Shown here piece by piece: positions 1 through 8,069 of a DNA stretch of 11,110 nucleotides. The DNA is taken from positions 1 to 11,110 of the forward strand of contig JAHEBI010000041.1 in assembly GCA_024642325.1 (NCBI GenBank), in the 5' to 3' direction. The stretch comes from Eudoraea sp. GTDB lineage: Bacteria; Bacteroidota; Bacteroidia; Flavobacteriales; Flavobacteriaceae. The position numbers and the translations under genes are program-made. Within the stretch, counting starts at the first letter, position 1. Each line of letters starts with the position of its first letter. The notes beneath the pieces were generated by a model. That model had not been told where the DNA came from. It worked only from the letters and a program-made list of their open reading frames with translations, and searched no databases.

Positions 1-1801
1 CATTTACTACAAGAGTGCTTGGATCGTTGTCAGGGTCCCCATCGTTCAATAAAGTATCCCCCGGATCTATTTGGCCATTTAAATTTTCATCTTTGTACCA
101 GATATAAGAGTCAAAATTGTCCCCGGCGTCAAGAATAACATCATCACCACAAAGCTGTACCGTTCTGCTATAATCGCAACTGTCAAGATCATCCAGTAAA
201 AAGTTAGTGGCACCCGGGGTAACGAATCCGCAATTGTCAAAATCGGAGACACTGGGATCATCCGTAATCTGCGCATTATTTATAACCCCTTCATAAGTGG
301 AAAATGCCTGGTTAGCTATTAAATCTGTACAGGCGTCTACAAAATCAAAACAATTCTCAGCTACCCTTACCCTTAGTCTTATCTCTGAAAGAGGATCACC
401 CTCTTCAATCAAATTTGCCGGAATATTAAAGGAAATTTCATTGGCGACCGGATCATAAACATAGGTTACCCCCGGAGGCAATACCAAATCTGATTCTATT
501 ACAGTGACATTTATGGGCAAAACATCTCTTAAAACATAGTTAGTGGCATCGTCATTACCTATGTTTTGAAAACCCAGAACATAGTCTAATAACTGCCCTA
601 GGTTTACACCTAAACCGGTAATGTCATTACCTGCAATATCCTCGACGGTTTTTTCTACGATAATGTTTGGCTCAATAATCTCAACATTAAAGGAGTTAAA
701 GAAAGGATAATATTGATCGCCGTTTGAGGTAAACCTGAACGTGGCAGCTGTTTCGGCGTTGGGGATTACAGAATTCAACGGATTATTTAAAAGGAAAATA
801 TCCGTATCATAGCCCAAAGTATTTACACTGTTTGGATTTCGGTTATTGGTAATAGCACCATCAAGGGTTATATTACTGTTAAAGAAGTTATTCGCCGGGT
901 TTACCGCATTACTAATAGTAGTAAATCCGGGATTGCTGGCAGCGCTTATTCGCATTCTGTCACCTGTAATTCTGTTATCTCCCTCCAAAGCTGCAGCCCC
1001 AATATTTGCTCTAACCGGACCCACGGGAATAGTGTTGAAACCAGTATAGTCTATATCAACGCTTGGGTTAGCACTTCTTACCCGGGCAAAGCCGTCAAAA
1101 GTCGTAATAAGTTTACCGGTAAGGGTTGGATTTTCGTAAACAATAATAAGTGTCCATCCTCCTGATGCTCCACCTCCCGGGGATAATGATCCTACAACAG
1201 ACCTGATATTTGCCACGGTATAATCCCCTGATGGGTCTGCTAAAGGGGTTATAAGTGCCGTCACATCTGCATAGCAGGCATATGGGCTGTTCTGTGTAAC
1301 AGAAGGGTCACCGCTGGTAAACCCGTCAAATAACACCTCATCTGCTGTTATATCAATATAGGCTCCACCAGGGACCATAAGTTTTACCTGGTTAAAGTCA
1401 TTCTGTCTTCCGGTACCTAAAGGCTGACCCGCCTGTGCACTTGGATAAGTTGCCGACCAGTATAAGCCTGCATAGCGAATAAGATTACAGCTCGCCTGGG
1501 GAAAGTTAAAAGTTGCCGTACTTGAGCTAAAAGTGGAAGGGTCGCTATCCACGTCAATATATTGCATGTTTAACCAGTCATTGTAGGTAGACGAGTTTCC
1601 GGTAGAATTATAAGGGTCATTTGGTTCCGTATTACCAGTACCTCCGTCTCTGTTGACAATATTATTGGCTATAAAAGTAAGATCACCCTTGAGATTATTC
1701 TGATAGCGAATATCAAAAGTGTTGAACTCTTGTGAAATACCCATATAGGCAAAGAGTACCGCACAGGTAAAAAAGAATTTTTTAGCAAAGGTTGGTTTCA
1801 T
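1..1801 (-). CDS. Large secreted surface adhesin with DUF11-type domain, N-terminal 600 residues (C-terminus beyond left edge)
   Basis: The frame is open from ATG at 1801 to the window edge; I checked every triplet and found no stop, so 600 complete codons are visible and the C-terminus is missing. Residues 1-23 form a signal peptide (basic MKPTFAKK start, hydrophobic core, cleavage near GISQ). Residues about 24-370 are a beta-rich Asn/Gly/Ser-rich region I cannot assign to a family. About 375-485 is a DUF11-like repeat (IVEKTVED...NLGQLLDYVLGFQNIG...RDVLP). A Cys-containing stretch follows, then an Ig-like segment (YIWYKDEN) carrying a canonical calcium loop at residues 571-582. Family knowledge: such multidomain flavobacterial proteins are usually exported by T9SS and end in a type B sorting domain, which would lie outside the window. 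Its ATG directly follows the TAG of the PorP/SprF gene, so coupled translation is likely. It is probably a SprB-like adhesin, but a role in gliding is not shown. Confidence 0.85.
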   Translation of the reverse strand, partial: MKPTFAKKFFFTCAVLFAYMGISQEFNTFDIRYQNNLKGDLTFIANNIVNRDGGTGNTEPNDPYNSTGNSSTYNDWLNMQYIDVDSDPSTFSSSTATFNFPQASCNLIRYAGLYWSATYPSAQAGQPLGTGRQNDFNQVKLMVPGGAYIDITADEVLFDGFTSGDPSVTQNSPYACYADVTALITPLADPSGDYTVANIRSVVGSLSPGGGASGGWTLIIVYENPTLTGKLITTFDGFARVRSANPSVDIDYTGFNTIPVGPVRANIGAAALEGDNRITGDRMRISAASNPGFTTISNAVNPANNFFNSNITLDGAITNNRNPNSVNTLGYDTDIFLLNNPLNSVIPNAETAATFRFTSNGDQYYPFFNSFNVEIIEPNIIVEKTVEDIAGNDITGLGVNLGQLLDYVLGFQNIGNDDATNYVLRDVLPINVTVIESDLVLPPGVTYVYDPVANEISFNIPANLIEEGDPLSEIRLRVRVAENCFDFVDACTDLIANQAFSTYEGVINNAQITDDPSVSDFDNCGFVTPGATNFLLDDLDSCDYSRTVQLCGDDVILDAGDNFDSYIWYKDENLNGQIDPGDTLLNDGDPDNDPSTLVVN

Positions 1802-3814
1802 CTAGGTTATCAAGTTTGGTGTAACGCGCATGATCCACATTTTATCGTCATATGCGTTATTGAGTTTTGAGTAGTAAGATATGAGGGCATTGTTCCAGGA
1901 TTCATGGCGCTTTAAATAAACATACCGATAGTTATTTTCGGGATTTATAAAGTAACTGGCGCTAAGCCCCTGGGAGTTTAATAGTTTTACAAATCGATTG
2001 GCATTCTTTGGGTTGGCAAATACATTGGCTATAATATAATAACCTGATCCAACCCCATTTATAAATTGACTTTTAGTCTTAGGTTCACCACCAGCAACCT
2101 TATCCCTCACGACAACATTCTTTTGTAGAACGTCGGTATCGTATTCGGATGACTTCTCACGAACTTTGGTTGCATTTTCTGCATAGGCTTCGTTGGTATA
2201 GCGGTTGTCTACATTCATAACCCATAATTCACCACTATAAGAACCATTTACTCCGGATTTGTGTGCTGCCAGAGCTTCTTTCCAGGTATCGTATCTCTTA
2301 AGGTATACATACTTTAATCCGTTGTTGGGATTGTCAATATAGTCAGCACTTATTCCCTGATCTTTTAGATTGTCTATGAACTTATTCATGTAATGCCCAC
2401 CTTTGTAAACATTTGCCACTATATAATATCCATTTTCAACCCCATCCAGGTTTCTGAATTTTTGCCCTTTTACATTGTTGCGTTTTGCTTCCTGAATAAA
2501 TACGTCTGCCTGTGTTTCCTTTCTGACGATTTTGCGATATTCAGTTGGTTTCGGCTTTTCAACATTTTCAACAAGCGCAGTTTTGTCATTATTAATGAAA
2601 TACATTTCCCTGGCCTTTTCTTCCAGATCAGGACTGGCACCATTAGTTTCATTACGAACCATGCGCATTACCATCTCAAATCTTTTTTCAAGGTCTTTTT
2701 CACGGTTAGACTCAATAGAGTCCTGTCTGAACATGAGTTCTGCAAGGATGGCGTCATTTTCAGCCAGACGCCTTTTAAGTTCTGTAATCTCCTCACTTTC
2801 CGAAGCAAAGGATTCTTCAGTTACGTCTTGTTGCTCTTCTTCAACGTTGGCTACAGCCTCTTCATCATCTTCCAACATTACCCTGTCTTCAGTCAGGTTA
2901 GGGGTAAATGAATAAGCAAAAGATATTTCATGAGTAACACCAAAGTTGTCAAAACTGTTCGATAAGCCTTTCTCCATGGTATAGCCAAGGGAAAGCCTTT
3001 TTCCAAGGTTAAAACCAATTCCGGCTGAAGCTCCATAAAAACTGTCATATCCGGCCTGGACCCAACCTAATTTGGGTAAGTCGAAAATAAGATTACCACC
3101 TAAAACAATATTTTCCTGTCCAACTTTTCTCGCTCGCAACAACGGCATTAAACGGGAATGTTCTAATACGCCTGCGTTATTTTCCAGCTCAAACGTATAC
3201 TGTAGATGTCCTGAAAAGGTTTTGTCCGTAAAGTCGGTTACAGATTGACTGGTTTTCAGGTTATAGTCAAAAAGGTTTTCTGCAAAAAGGCCGAAGTCAA
3301 ATTGTTGATAGGAGATATTAAAACCCGGCTGAAAGGAAAGTAAGGAACTGTCCTGAAAACCATTCAGAAAGGGATCTAATTCTATTGGGTTTGCCCTGTT
3401 TTGATCTAAACCACTGCTATAATAGGATAAGTTGGCACCAAAAGTAAAATTGCTTTTATCGCTTAATTTTATACCATAGGCATAATTTGCTAAAATCCCA
3501 TAATTACTGACAATGCCTTCCCTTTGAGTATATAAACTTAACCCCAGTCCTGATCTGTCATTAATTCTACCGCTGTAACTAAGAAAATATAGCTGATTAT
3601 TATCATCAAATGATACCGATTGGTTTCTATGTAAAAGATTAATATAGGAAAGGTCTTCACGAACCGTTGAGAAAGTGGGGTTTATAAGAAACCTATTGAA
3701 CTTTAACAGATTCTGCGAAGGCACATCATAAGAAATAAACGGACTATCTTCCTGTGCGTTTACTTTTGTAAGCGCCATGATGAACAATAACAGGTATATT
3801 AATTTTAGTTTCAT
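1802..3814 (-). CDS. PorP/SprF-family type IX secretion outer-membrane protein fused to two SPOR-like domains
   Basis: 670 residues. Residues 1-20 are a signal peptide (LLLFIMALTKVNA, then QEDS). Residues about 21-305 match the PorP/SprF family: the opening pattern (FNRFLINPTFST, then HRNQSVSFD) is followed by many amphipathic beta strands of a predicted outer-membrane barrel. About 308-340 is a strongly acidic linker, and 338-385 is predicted coiled coil (EEITELKRRLAENDAIL). Two homologous modules follow at 461-536 and 590-665. Each starts GYYI(V/I)ANV, has YVYLKR in the middle and ends (L/M)W(V/I)M, which resembles the peptidoglycan-binding SPOR fold. PorP/SprF proteins are T9SS-associated, and F. 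johnsoniae SprF is needed for SprB export. Most family members are only about 300 residues, so the C-terminal half is an addition. The gene sits between two secreted surface proteins, 8 bp behind one and touching the other, which suggests it is their dedicated partner. The SPOR assignment is by pattern only. Confidence 0.9.
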   Translation of the reverse strand: MKLKLIYLLLFIMALTKVNAQEDSPFISYDVPSQNLLKFNRFLINPTFSTVREDLSYINLLHRNQSVSFDDNNQLYFLSYSGRINDRSGLGLSLYTQREGIVSNYGILANYAYGIKLSDKSNFTFGANLSYYSSGLDQNRANPIELDPFLNGFQDSSLLSFQPGFNISYQQFDFGLFAENLFDYNLKTSQSVTDFTDKTFSGHLQYTFELENNAGVLEHSRLMPLLRARKVGQENIVLGGNLIFDLPKLGWVQAGYDSFYGASAGIGFNLGKRLSLGYTMEKGLSNSFDNFGVTHEISFAYSFTPNLTEDRVMLEDDEEAVANVEEEQQDVTEESFASESEEITELKRRLAENDAILAELMFRQDSIESNREKDLEKRFEMVMRMVRNETNGASPDLEEKAREMYFINNDKTALVENVEKPKPTEYRKIVRKETQADVFIQEAKRNNVKGQKFRNLDGVENGYYIVANVYKGGHYMNKFIDNLKDQGISADYIDNPNNGLKYVYLKRYDTWKEALAAHKSGVNGSYSGELWVMNVDNRYTNEAYAENATKVREKSSEYDTDVLQKNVVVRDKVAGGEPKTKSQFINGVGSGYYIIANVFANPKNANRFVKLLNSQGLSASYFINPENNYRYVYLKRHESWNNALISYYSKLNNAYDDKMWIMRVTPNLIT

Positions 3815-3822
3815 TTTGCTGG

Positions 3823-6078
3823 TTAGCGTATTATGGTTATTGTGCCCTGTTTCAGGACTTCATTAGCATCTTTAATCTTATAGAAAAAGACCATATTTTG
3901 CTTTGGAAAAGCCATTGAAGATTCGGGCCAGTTATTTTGATAATTGAATTCGTTAAGCACTTCCTTACCCGAACTATTAAAAATGATTACATTGACATTT
4001 TCTTTATTCGAGTAAGAATTAGGGATGATCCATAGATCATTTATTCCGTCACCATTTACGGTGATCACATTCGGTATTTTAAAGTTATCCAGATATTCAA
4101 CGGTCAAATCCCTGGTTACCTGGCAATTCCCAATAGTTGCGACAAGTGTATAGGTACCTTCTTCTGTATAGGTAACAGAAGAACCTGTACTCAATACCGC
4201 ATTATTGGAATCGTACCACATGTATGAGTCTCCTCCGCTTGCGGTAACTGTCTTGGAGCTACCTTCAGGAAAAATTATAGTATCTGAAGGGTCAAGGGTT
4301 ATTAATGAAGGATCGAGACCGCTTATTACTAACTCATTAGAAGGCAGAGGACAACCGTTCCGGTCTAATACCAATTGGTATGTTCCAGGTTCGGTTACTG
4401 TTAAATCAGTAGCTGTATTATTCAGATTTACACCATCTCTAAACCAGTTATAGGATTCACCTACAAGGTTGGTGGTTGTGTTTATTGTTATGGGTTCGGA
4501 AGGTCCACAACTAACAAGGCCGCTGCTGTTAATGGTTAGCACCTCATTGACCAATAACTGAACACCTAGTGAATTGGATGTGGCGTTATAGGTAGTTATA
4601 CTCCCGTCAACTTCATAATTGCCGTTTTCAGTGATGTCGGTTAAACTGATACTTGCTGAAGTTTCTCCAGCAAGAGGATTACCGTCTTTTTTCCACTGAT
4701 AGGTAAAGCCTGAGATTAGGGAAGCAGTTACATCTGTAACACCTCCACTGGAATCTATTGCGTTTATGGCACTAACATCAAGGACAATACTGTTATTCGC
4801 ACAAGCCGTATAGGCAGAAGCGTAATCTATTGTGATCTCAAAGGAAGCAGGAGCAACTACGGTAGTTGCTTCAGAATCTATCGAAGTTGAAGAACAAGGT
4901 CCGCCACTTAAAGATACCCGTGCAAAATATGAACCGGTTTCGGTTTCACTAACAGACAAACTGCTGCTTGTGGCACCTGCTATAGGGCTCCCATCTCTGA
5001 ACCATTGATATGAGGGAGAGGTGGCGTCTGTGGTAATGTTTAATGTTGCATTTTGTCCGGGTAAAACTACCACACTGGCAGGATTATTTCTGGTTACCGT
5101 AAAGTTCCCGGCATTAGTTATAGTAACCGCCGAAGATCGCTCCACGCAGGCACCAGGACCAAAAATTTCAACCTGATAATCTCCTTCAAACCCGGGTATA
5201 GAGGCATCCACTGTAAATTGGTAATTATTGGATGAAGGAATGACAGCCCCGTCTTTATACCACGCATATGTCAAACTGGGATTATTTATGTTGGCTTCAA
5301 GGTTTTCAGTTTCGCCAGAACACAAATCGGTTTTAACCGGTGGGTTTATGGCTATACCTAAACTGGCGCCTGTGGTTACATCAATAATATTGGAAAGTGT
5401 ATTTCCGGATCCGGAACATGCGCCATAATCAATTTCCACATTGTACATTCCTGCTTGCGTGACTGTTATAGATTCACTATTACCGGCTAAGGGTGTTCCA
5501 CTTCTGTACCAGTTGTATTGATAGGTGCCTGCATTTGCAAGATTGTAAACTTCAAGGGTAATTGAGTTGCCGTCACAGACTTCTGCTGTACCATCTCCAA
5601 AGTCTGCATTGCCTTGTTGTCTTACAGTAAGACCTGAATTTACGTCAATGTAGTACATGGGATAAGCAATAGATGCTGCTCCAATTTTAGCAGGGCTTGT
5701 GCTTCTAACCCTCAATTTATAACCTTCACCTCTCGTATCTGCAGGAAGTGAAAATTGCATATAGAAGTCAAAATTTGTATTTTTTGTGGCATCACGTGCC
5801 AGTTCAACGGGACTTGCAAAACTCCCGCTTGCGTTGGATAACTCAAGAATAAATTCATTATCGCTATTAACTAAGGGTGGACTCCAGGTAAAATTTACCC
5901 AGTAGTCATTAAAAGAACCAGAGGCGCAGGCTTTATCCCACGGAGAACTTCCGGCTGGTGGAGTCTGGTTAGGTGCTGCAACAGGGGCATTTAAGACCTG
6001 TGCACTGAGTTGCATGGATCCTAACAGAAGTATGGTCAAAAAGAAATACTTGATTTTTAAGGATAGTTTTGCTCTCAT
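3823..6078 (-). CDS. Secreted multi-Ig-like protein with type B T9SS sorting domain (gliding motility-associated C-terminal domain type)
   Basis: 751 residues and complete. Residues 1-27 form a signal peptide (KIKYFFLTILLLG, ending LSAQ). About 28-145 is an N-terminal beta-sandwich-like region (WVNFTWSPP, then EFILELS and YKLRVRSTSP). Six Ig-like repeats follow, each marked by a conserved Trp in a Y-x-W-(Y/F/K)-(R/K)-(D/S)-G type motif at W190, W273, W359, W462, W545 and W621, the last degenerate (YMWYDSN). Several have paired Cys and a GxY near the repeat end. Residues about 666-751 are the sorting domain: KIPNVITVNGDGINDLW, then VNVIIFNSSGKEVL, ending GTITIIR. Such domains direct export through the T9SS to the cell surface. 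It is the first gene of the cluster, 8 bp ahead of the PorP/SprF gene. The ligand is unknown; adhesion or matrix binding is inference. A hairpin lies just before its start. Confidence 0.9.
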   Translation of the reverse strand: MRAKLSLKIKYFFLTILLLGSMQLSAQVLNAPVAAPNQTPPAGSSPWDKACASGSFNDYWVNFTWSPPLVNSDNEFILELSNASGSFASPVELARDATKNTNFDFYMQFSLPADTRGEGYKLRVRSTSPAKIGAASIAYPMYYIDVNSGLTVRQQGNADFGDGTAEVCDGNSITLEVYNLANAGTYQYNWYRSGTPLAGNSESITVTQAGMYNVEIDYGACSGSGNTLSNIIDVTTGASLGIAINPPVKTDLCSGETENLEANINNPSLTYAWYKDGAVIPSSNNYQFTVDASIPGFEGDYQVEIFGPGACVERSSAVTITNAGNFTVTRNNPASVVVLPGQNATLNITTDATSPSYQWFRDGSPIAGATSSSLSVSETETGSYFARVSLSGGPCSSTSIDSEATTVVAPASFEITIDYASAYTACANNSIVLDVSAINAIDSSGGVTDVTASLISGFTYQWKKDGNPLAGETSASISLTDITENGNYEVDGSITTYNATSNSLGVQLLVNEVLTINSSGLVSCGPSEPITINTTTNLVGESYNWFRDGVNLNNTATDLTVTEPGTYQLVLDRNGCPLPSNELVISGLDPSLITLDPSDTIIFPEGSSKTVTASGGDSYMWYDSNNAVLSTGSSVTYTEEGTYTLVATIGNCQVTRDLTVEYLDNFKIPNVITVNGDGINDLWIIPNSYSNKENVNVIIFNSSGKEVLNEFNYQNNWPESSMAFPKQNMVFFYKIKDANEVLKQGTITIIR

Positions 6079-6084
6079 AAGTAG

Positions 6085-6105
6085 TGTAGTTTTGGGGGAA
6101 CTACA
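6085..6105 (-). promoter_or_regulatory. Hairpin in the leader of the surface-protein cluster
   Basis: A perfect 7-bp inverted repeat (TGTAGTT at 6085-6091, AACTACA at 6099-6105) encloses a 7-nt loop. In the transcript the loop reads CCCCCAA, and the 3' arm ends 6 nt before the ATG of the 751-residue protein. The position over the ribosome-loading region suggests a translational control element or a protein-binding site, but this is inference. I found no U-run, so it is not a terminator. Confidence 0.45.
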
Positions 6106-6318
6106 GTTTTACCTTTTACTGGATTTTTGTTTCGGTAAACCGTACGGGCTGTTCGTTGTTTTTTTCGTTTTACATGCTATGCTTAAGCTTTAATCGAATT
6201 TACCAGTGTATTCAACAACAAATATGACATTTAATTACCTCGTTGGGAATTTAATGTTGTGGCACCAATTAAATATGTTGTGAAATCAGGTTATTGTATG
6301 GTGAGACTGTTTTATAGG

Positions 6319-6347
6319 TTGTTATAACCTCATTTTTCCTACATTTG
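6319..6347 (+). promoter_or_regulatory. glnS promoter of Bacteroidota type (TTG-N18-TAnnTTTG)
   Basis: A -33 element TTG at 6319-6321 and a perfect -7 element TACATTTG at 6340-6347 are separated by 18 bp. This fits the consensus known for the Bacteroidota housekeeping sigma factor (TTG, 17-23 bp, TAnnTTTG). Transcription would begin near 6352-6355, leaving a leader of about 11-14 nt before ATG 6366. A 5-bp inverted repeat (AGGTT 6316-6320, AACCT 6326-6330) overlaps the -33 box. Confidence 0.75.
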
Positions 6348-6365
6348 TCGATTAAATTTGAATCT

Positions 6366-8051
6366 ATGAGTGAATTACCTAAATCACTTAATTTTATAGA
6401 ACACATTATTGAGGAAGACCTTGCTAAAGGGTTTCCAATTAATGCATTAAGATTTCGGTTTCCGCCGGAACCAAACGGCTATTTGCATATTGGCCACGCC
6501 AGTTCTATATGTCTTAATTTTGGTCTTGGCCTGCGCTATAATGCGCCTGTAAACCTGAGGTTCGATGATACAAACCCCATAAAGGAAGAACAGGAATACG
6601 TAGACGCCATCAAAAGAGATGTCAAATGGATGGGGTTTGAATGGGATACCGAATGTTATGCTTCTGATTACTTTCAATTTTTATATGATTGGGCACTGGA
6701 CCTTGTTGGACAGGGTAAAGCCTATGTAGACAGCCAGTCTTCGGAAGAAATGGCCAGACAAAAGGGCACGCCTACTGAACCAGGGGAGAACAGTCCCTTC
6801 AGAGATCGGACGGTAACCGAAAACCTTGAACTTTTTAAAGGCATGAAAGAAGGTCTTTATGGGGAAGGATCTCATGTGCTCAGGGCAAAAATAGATATGT
6901 CATCACCCAATATGTTAATGCGTGACCCGATAATGTATCGCATCTTAAAACGTTCGCATCACAGAACAAATACCGATTGGTGTATTTATCCCATGTATGA
7001 CTGGACCCATGGTGAGAGCGATTATATTGAACAAGTCAGTCACTCCCTGTGTACACTTGAATTTGCCCCTCACCGGGAATTATATGATTGGTTTCTGGAC
7101 AACGTGGCTGATCCAAAAAAAATCAGACCTAAACAACGGGAATTCGCAAGGAGGAACCTTAGCCATACGGTAGTAAGCAAGCGTAAACTTCTTCAACTGG
7201 TGGAAAAAGGACTGGTAAATGGGTGGGATGATCCAAGAATGCCAACGATATCCGGTCTGCGAAGAAGGGGGTTTACACCGGAGTCTATCAGGAATTTTGC
7301 CGATACTATTGGGATTGCGAAACGGGAAAATGTAGTAGACGTTTCACTTTTAGAATTTCACATTAGAGAACACCTCAATAAAATTGCTCCCAGGGTAATG
7401 GCGGTCTTGAATCCTTTAAAATTGGTGATCACCAATTATCCTGAAGGAAAAGAAGAATGGCTTAAGGCAGAAAATAACCCCGAAGATGAGTCAGCAGGAT
7501 TTCGTCAGGTCCCTTTTTCCCGGGAATTATACATAGAAAAAGAAGATTTTATGGAGGAGGCCAACAGGAAGTTTTTCAGACTAAAACTTGGTGGAGAAGT
7601 GCGCCTTAAGAATGCATATATAATAAAAGCAGAAAGTTGCACCAAGGATGAAGCTGGCAATATTACAGAAGTTCAATGTACGTATGATCCGATGAGCAGG
7701 AGTGGAAGCGGAAACGAAGAGAGTTTACGAAAAGTGAAAGGAACCTTGCATTGGGTAGCTATTAAACATGCCTTACCGGTTGAAGTCAGATTATATGACC
7801 GACTCTTTACCGATGAAACACCGGACGGTCATAAGGACAAAGATTTTCTGGACTTTATTAACCCAGATTCTTTAGAGGTTATCACTGGTTATGTTGAACC
7901 GAGCCTTAAAGAGGCAAATGTTAATGACCGGTTTCAATTTCAAAGGATTGGATATTTTAATGTTGATGAGGATTCAACGAAGGAAAAAATGGTGTTTAAC
8001 AGAACGGTAACCCTGAGGGATACCTGGGCTAAAATACAGCAAAAACCCTGA
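6366..8051 (+). CDS. glnS: Glutaminyl-tRNA synthetase
   Basis: Charges tRNA-Gln with glutamine using ATP in the cytoplasm (class I aminoacyl-tRNA synthetase). With ATG 6366 as start it has 561 residues, near the usual length for bacterial GlnRS. Motifs in this numbering: FPPEPNGYLHIGH ending at residue 44 (the HIGH ATP site), WCIYPMYDWTHG followed by HSLCTLEF (active-site and glutamine-pocket region), VVSKRKL at about 269-275 (KMSKS loop, with Val where E. coli has Met), and WDDPRMPTISGLRRRG downstream. The C-terminal beta-barrel anticodon-binding half (SRELYIEKEDF, then LHWVAI) is complete. The frame extends 7 codons upstream to a TTG at 6345, but that TTG lies in the -7 promoter box, so it should not be transcribed. 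ATG 6366 also gives the familiar MSE...KSLNFIE start of flavobacterial homologues, from memory. The gene is monocistronic, divergent from the surface cluster and convergent with the SPFH gene. Confidence 0.97.
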   Translation: MSELPKSLNFIEHIIEEDLAKGFPINALRFRFPPEPNGYLHIGHASSICLNFGLGLRYNAPVNLRFDDTNPIKEEQEYVDAIKRDVKWMGFEWDTECYASDYFQFLYDWALDLVGQGKAYVDSQSSEEMARQKGTPTEPGENSPFRDRTVTENLELFKGMKEGLYGEGSHVLRAKIDMSSPNMLMRDPIMYRILKRSHHRTNTDWCIYPMYDWTHGESDYIEQVSHSLCTLEFAPHRELYDWFLDNVADPKKIRPKQREFARRNLSHTVVSKRKLLQLVEKGLVNGWDDPRMPTISGLRRRGFTPESIRNFADTIGIAKRENVVDVSLLEFHIREHLNKIAPRVMAVLNPLKLVITNYPEGKEEWLKAENNPEDESAGFRQVPFSRELYIEKEDFMEEANRKFFRLKLGGEVRLKNAYIIKAESCTKDEAGNITEVQCTYDPMSRSGSGNEESLRKVKGTLHWVAIKHALPVEVRLYDRLFTDETPDGHKDKDFLDFINPDSLEVITGYVEPSLKEANVNDRFQFQRIGYFNVDEDSTKEKMVFNRTVTLRDTWAKIQQKP

Positions 8052-8069
8052 AATAGAGAAGTTCTATTT
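8051..8069 (+). terminator. Weak AT-rich hairpin directly after glnS
   Basis: A perfect 7-bp inverted repeat (AAATAGA 8051-8057, TCTATTT 8063-8069) with a 5-nt loop starts at the last base of the glnS stop codon and is followed by AT-rich sequence. The stem is A/U-rich and there is no clean U-run, so it is only a candidate terminator or 3'-end stabiliser. Confidence 0.35.

Noticed and set aside
2393..2911. A 172-codon open frame on the plus strand inside the PorP/SprF gene
   Set aside because: It is antisense to a confidently assigned gene, Phe/Cys-rich as expected of a shadow frame, and overlaps another open frame on the same strand. It has no promoter.
3823..6078. Repeated Ig modules as recent DNA duplications
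   Set aside because: The modules share only the Trp motif and general pattern at the protein level. I see no long nucleotide repeats, so they are old and diverged.
6133..6147. Overlapping small palindromes CGGTaaACCG and CCGTACGG in the divergent region
   Set aside because: The stems are only 4 bp each, with no recognised operator match. They are too short to call without conservation.
6219..6226. CATATTTG on the minus strand as -7 box of the surface-protein cluster
   Set aside because: It differs from TAnnTTTG at the first base, has no TTG at the right distance upstream, and would imply a leader of about 130 nt. The cluster's promoter remains unidentified.
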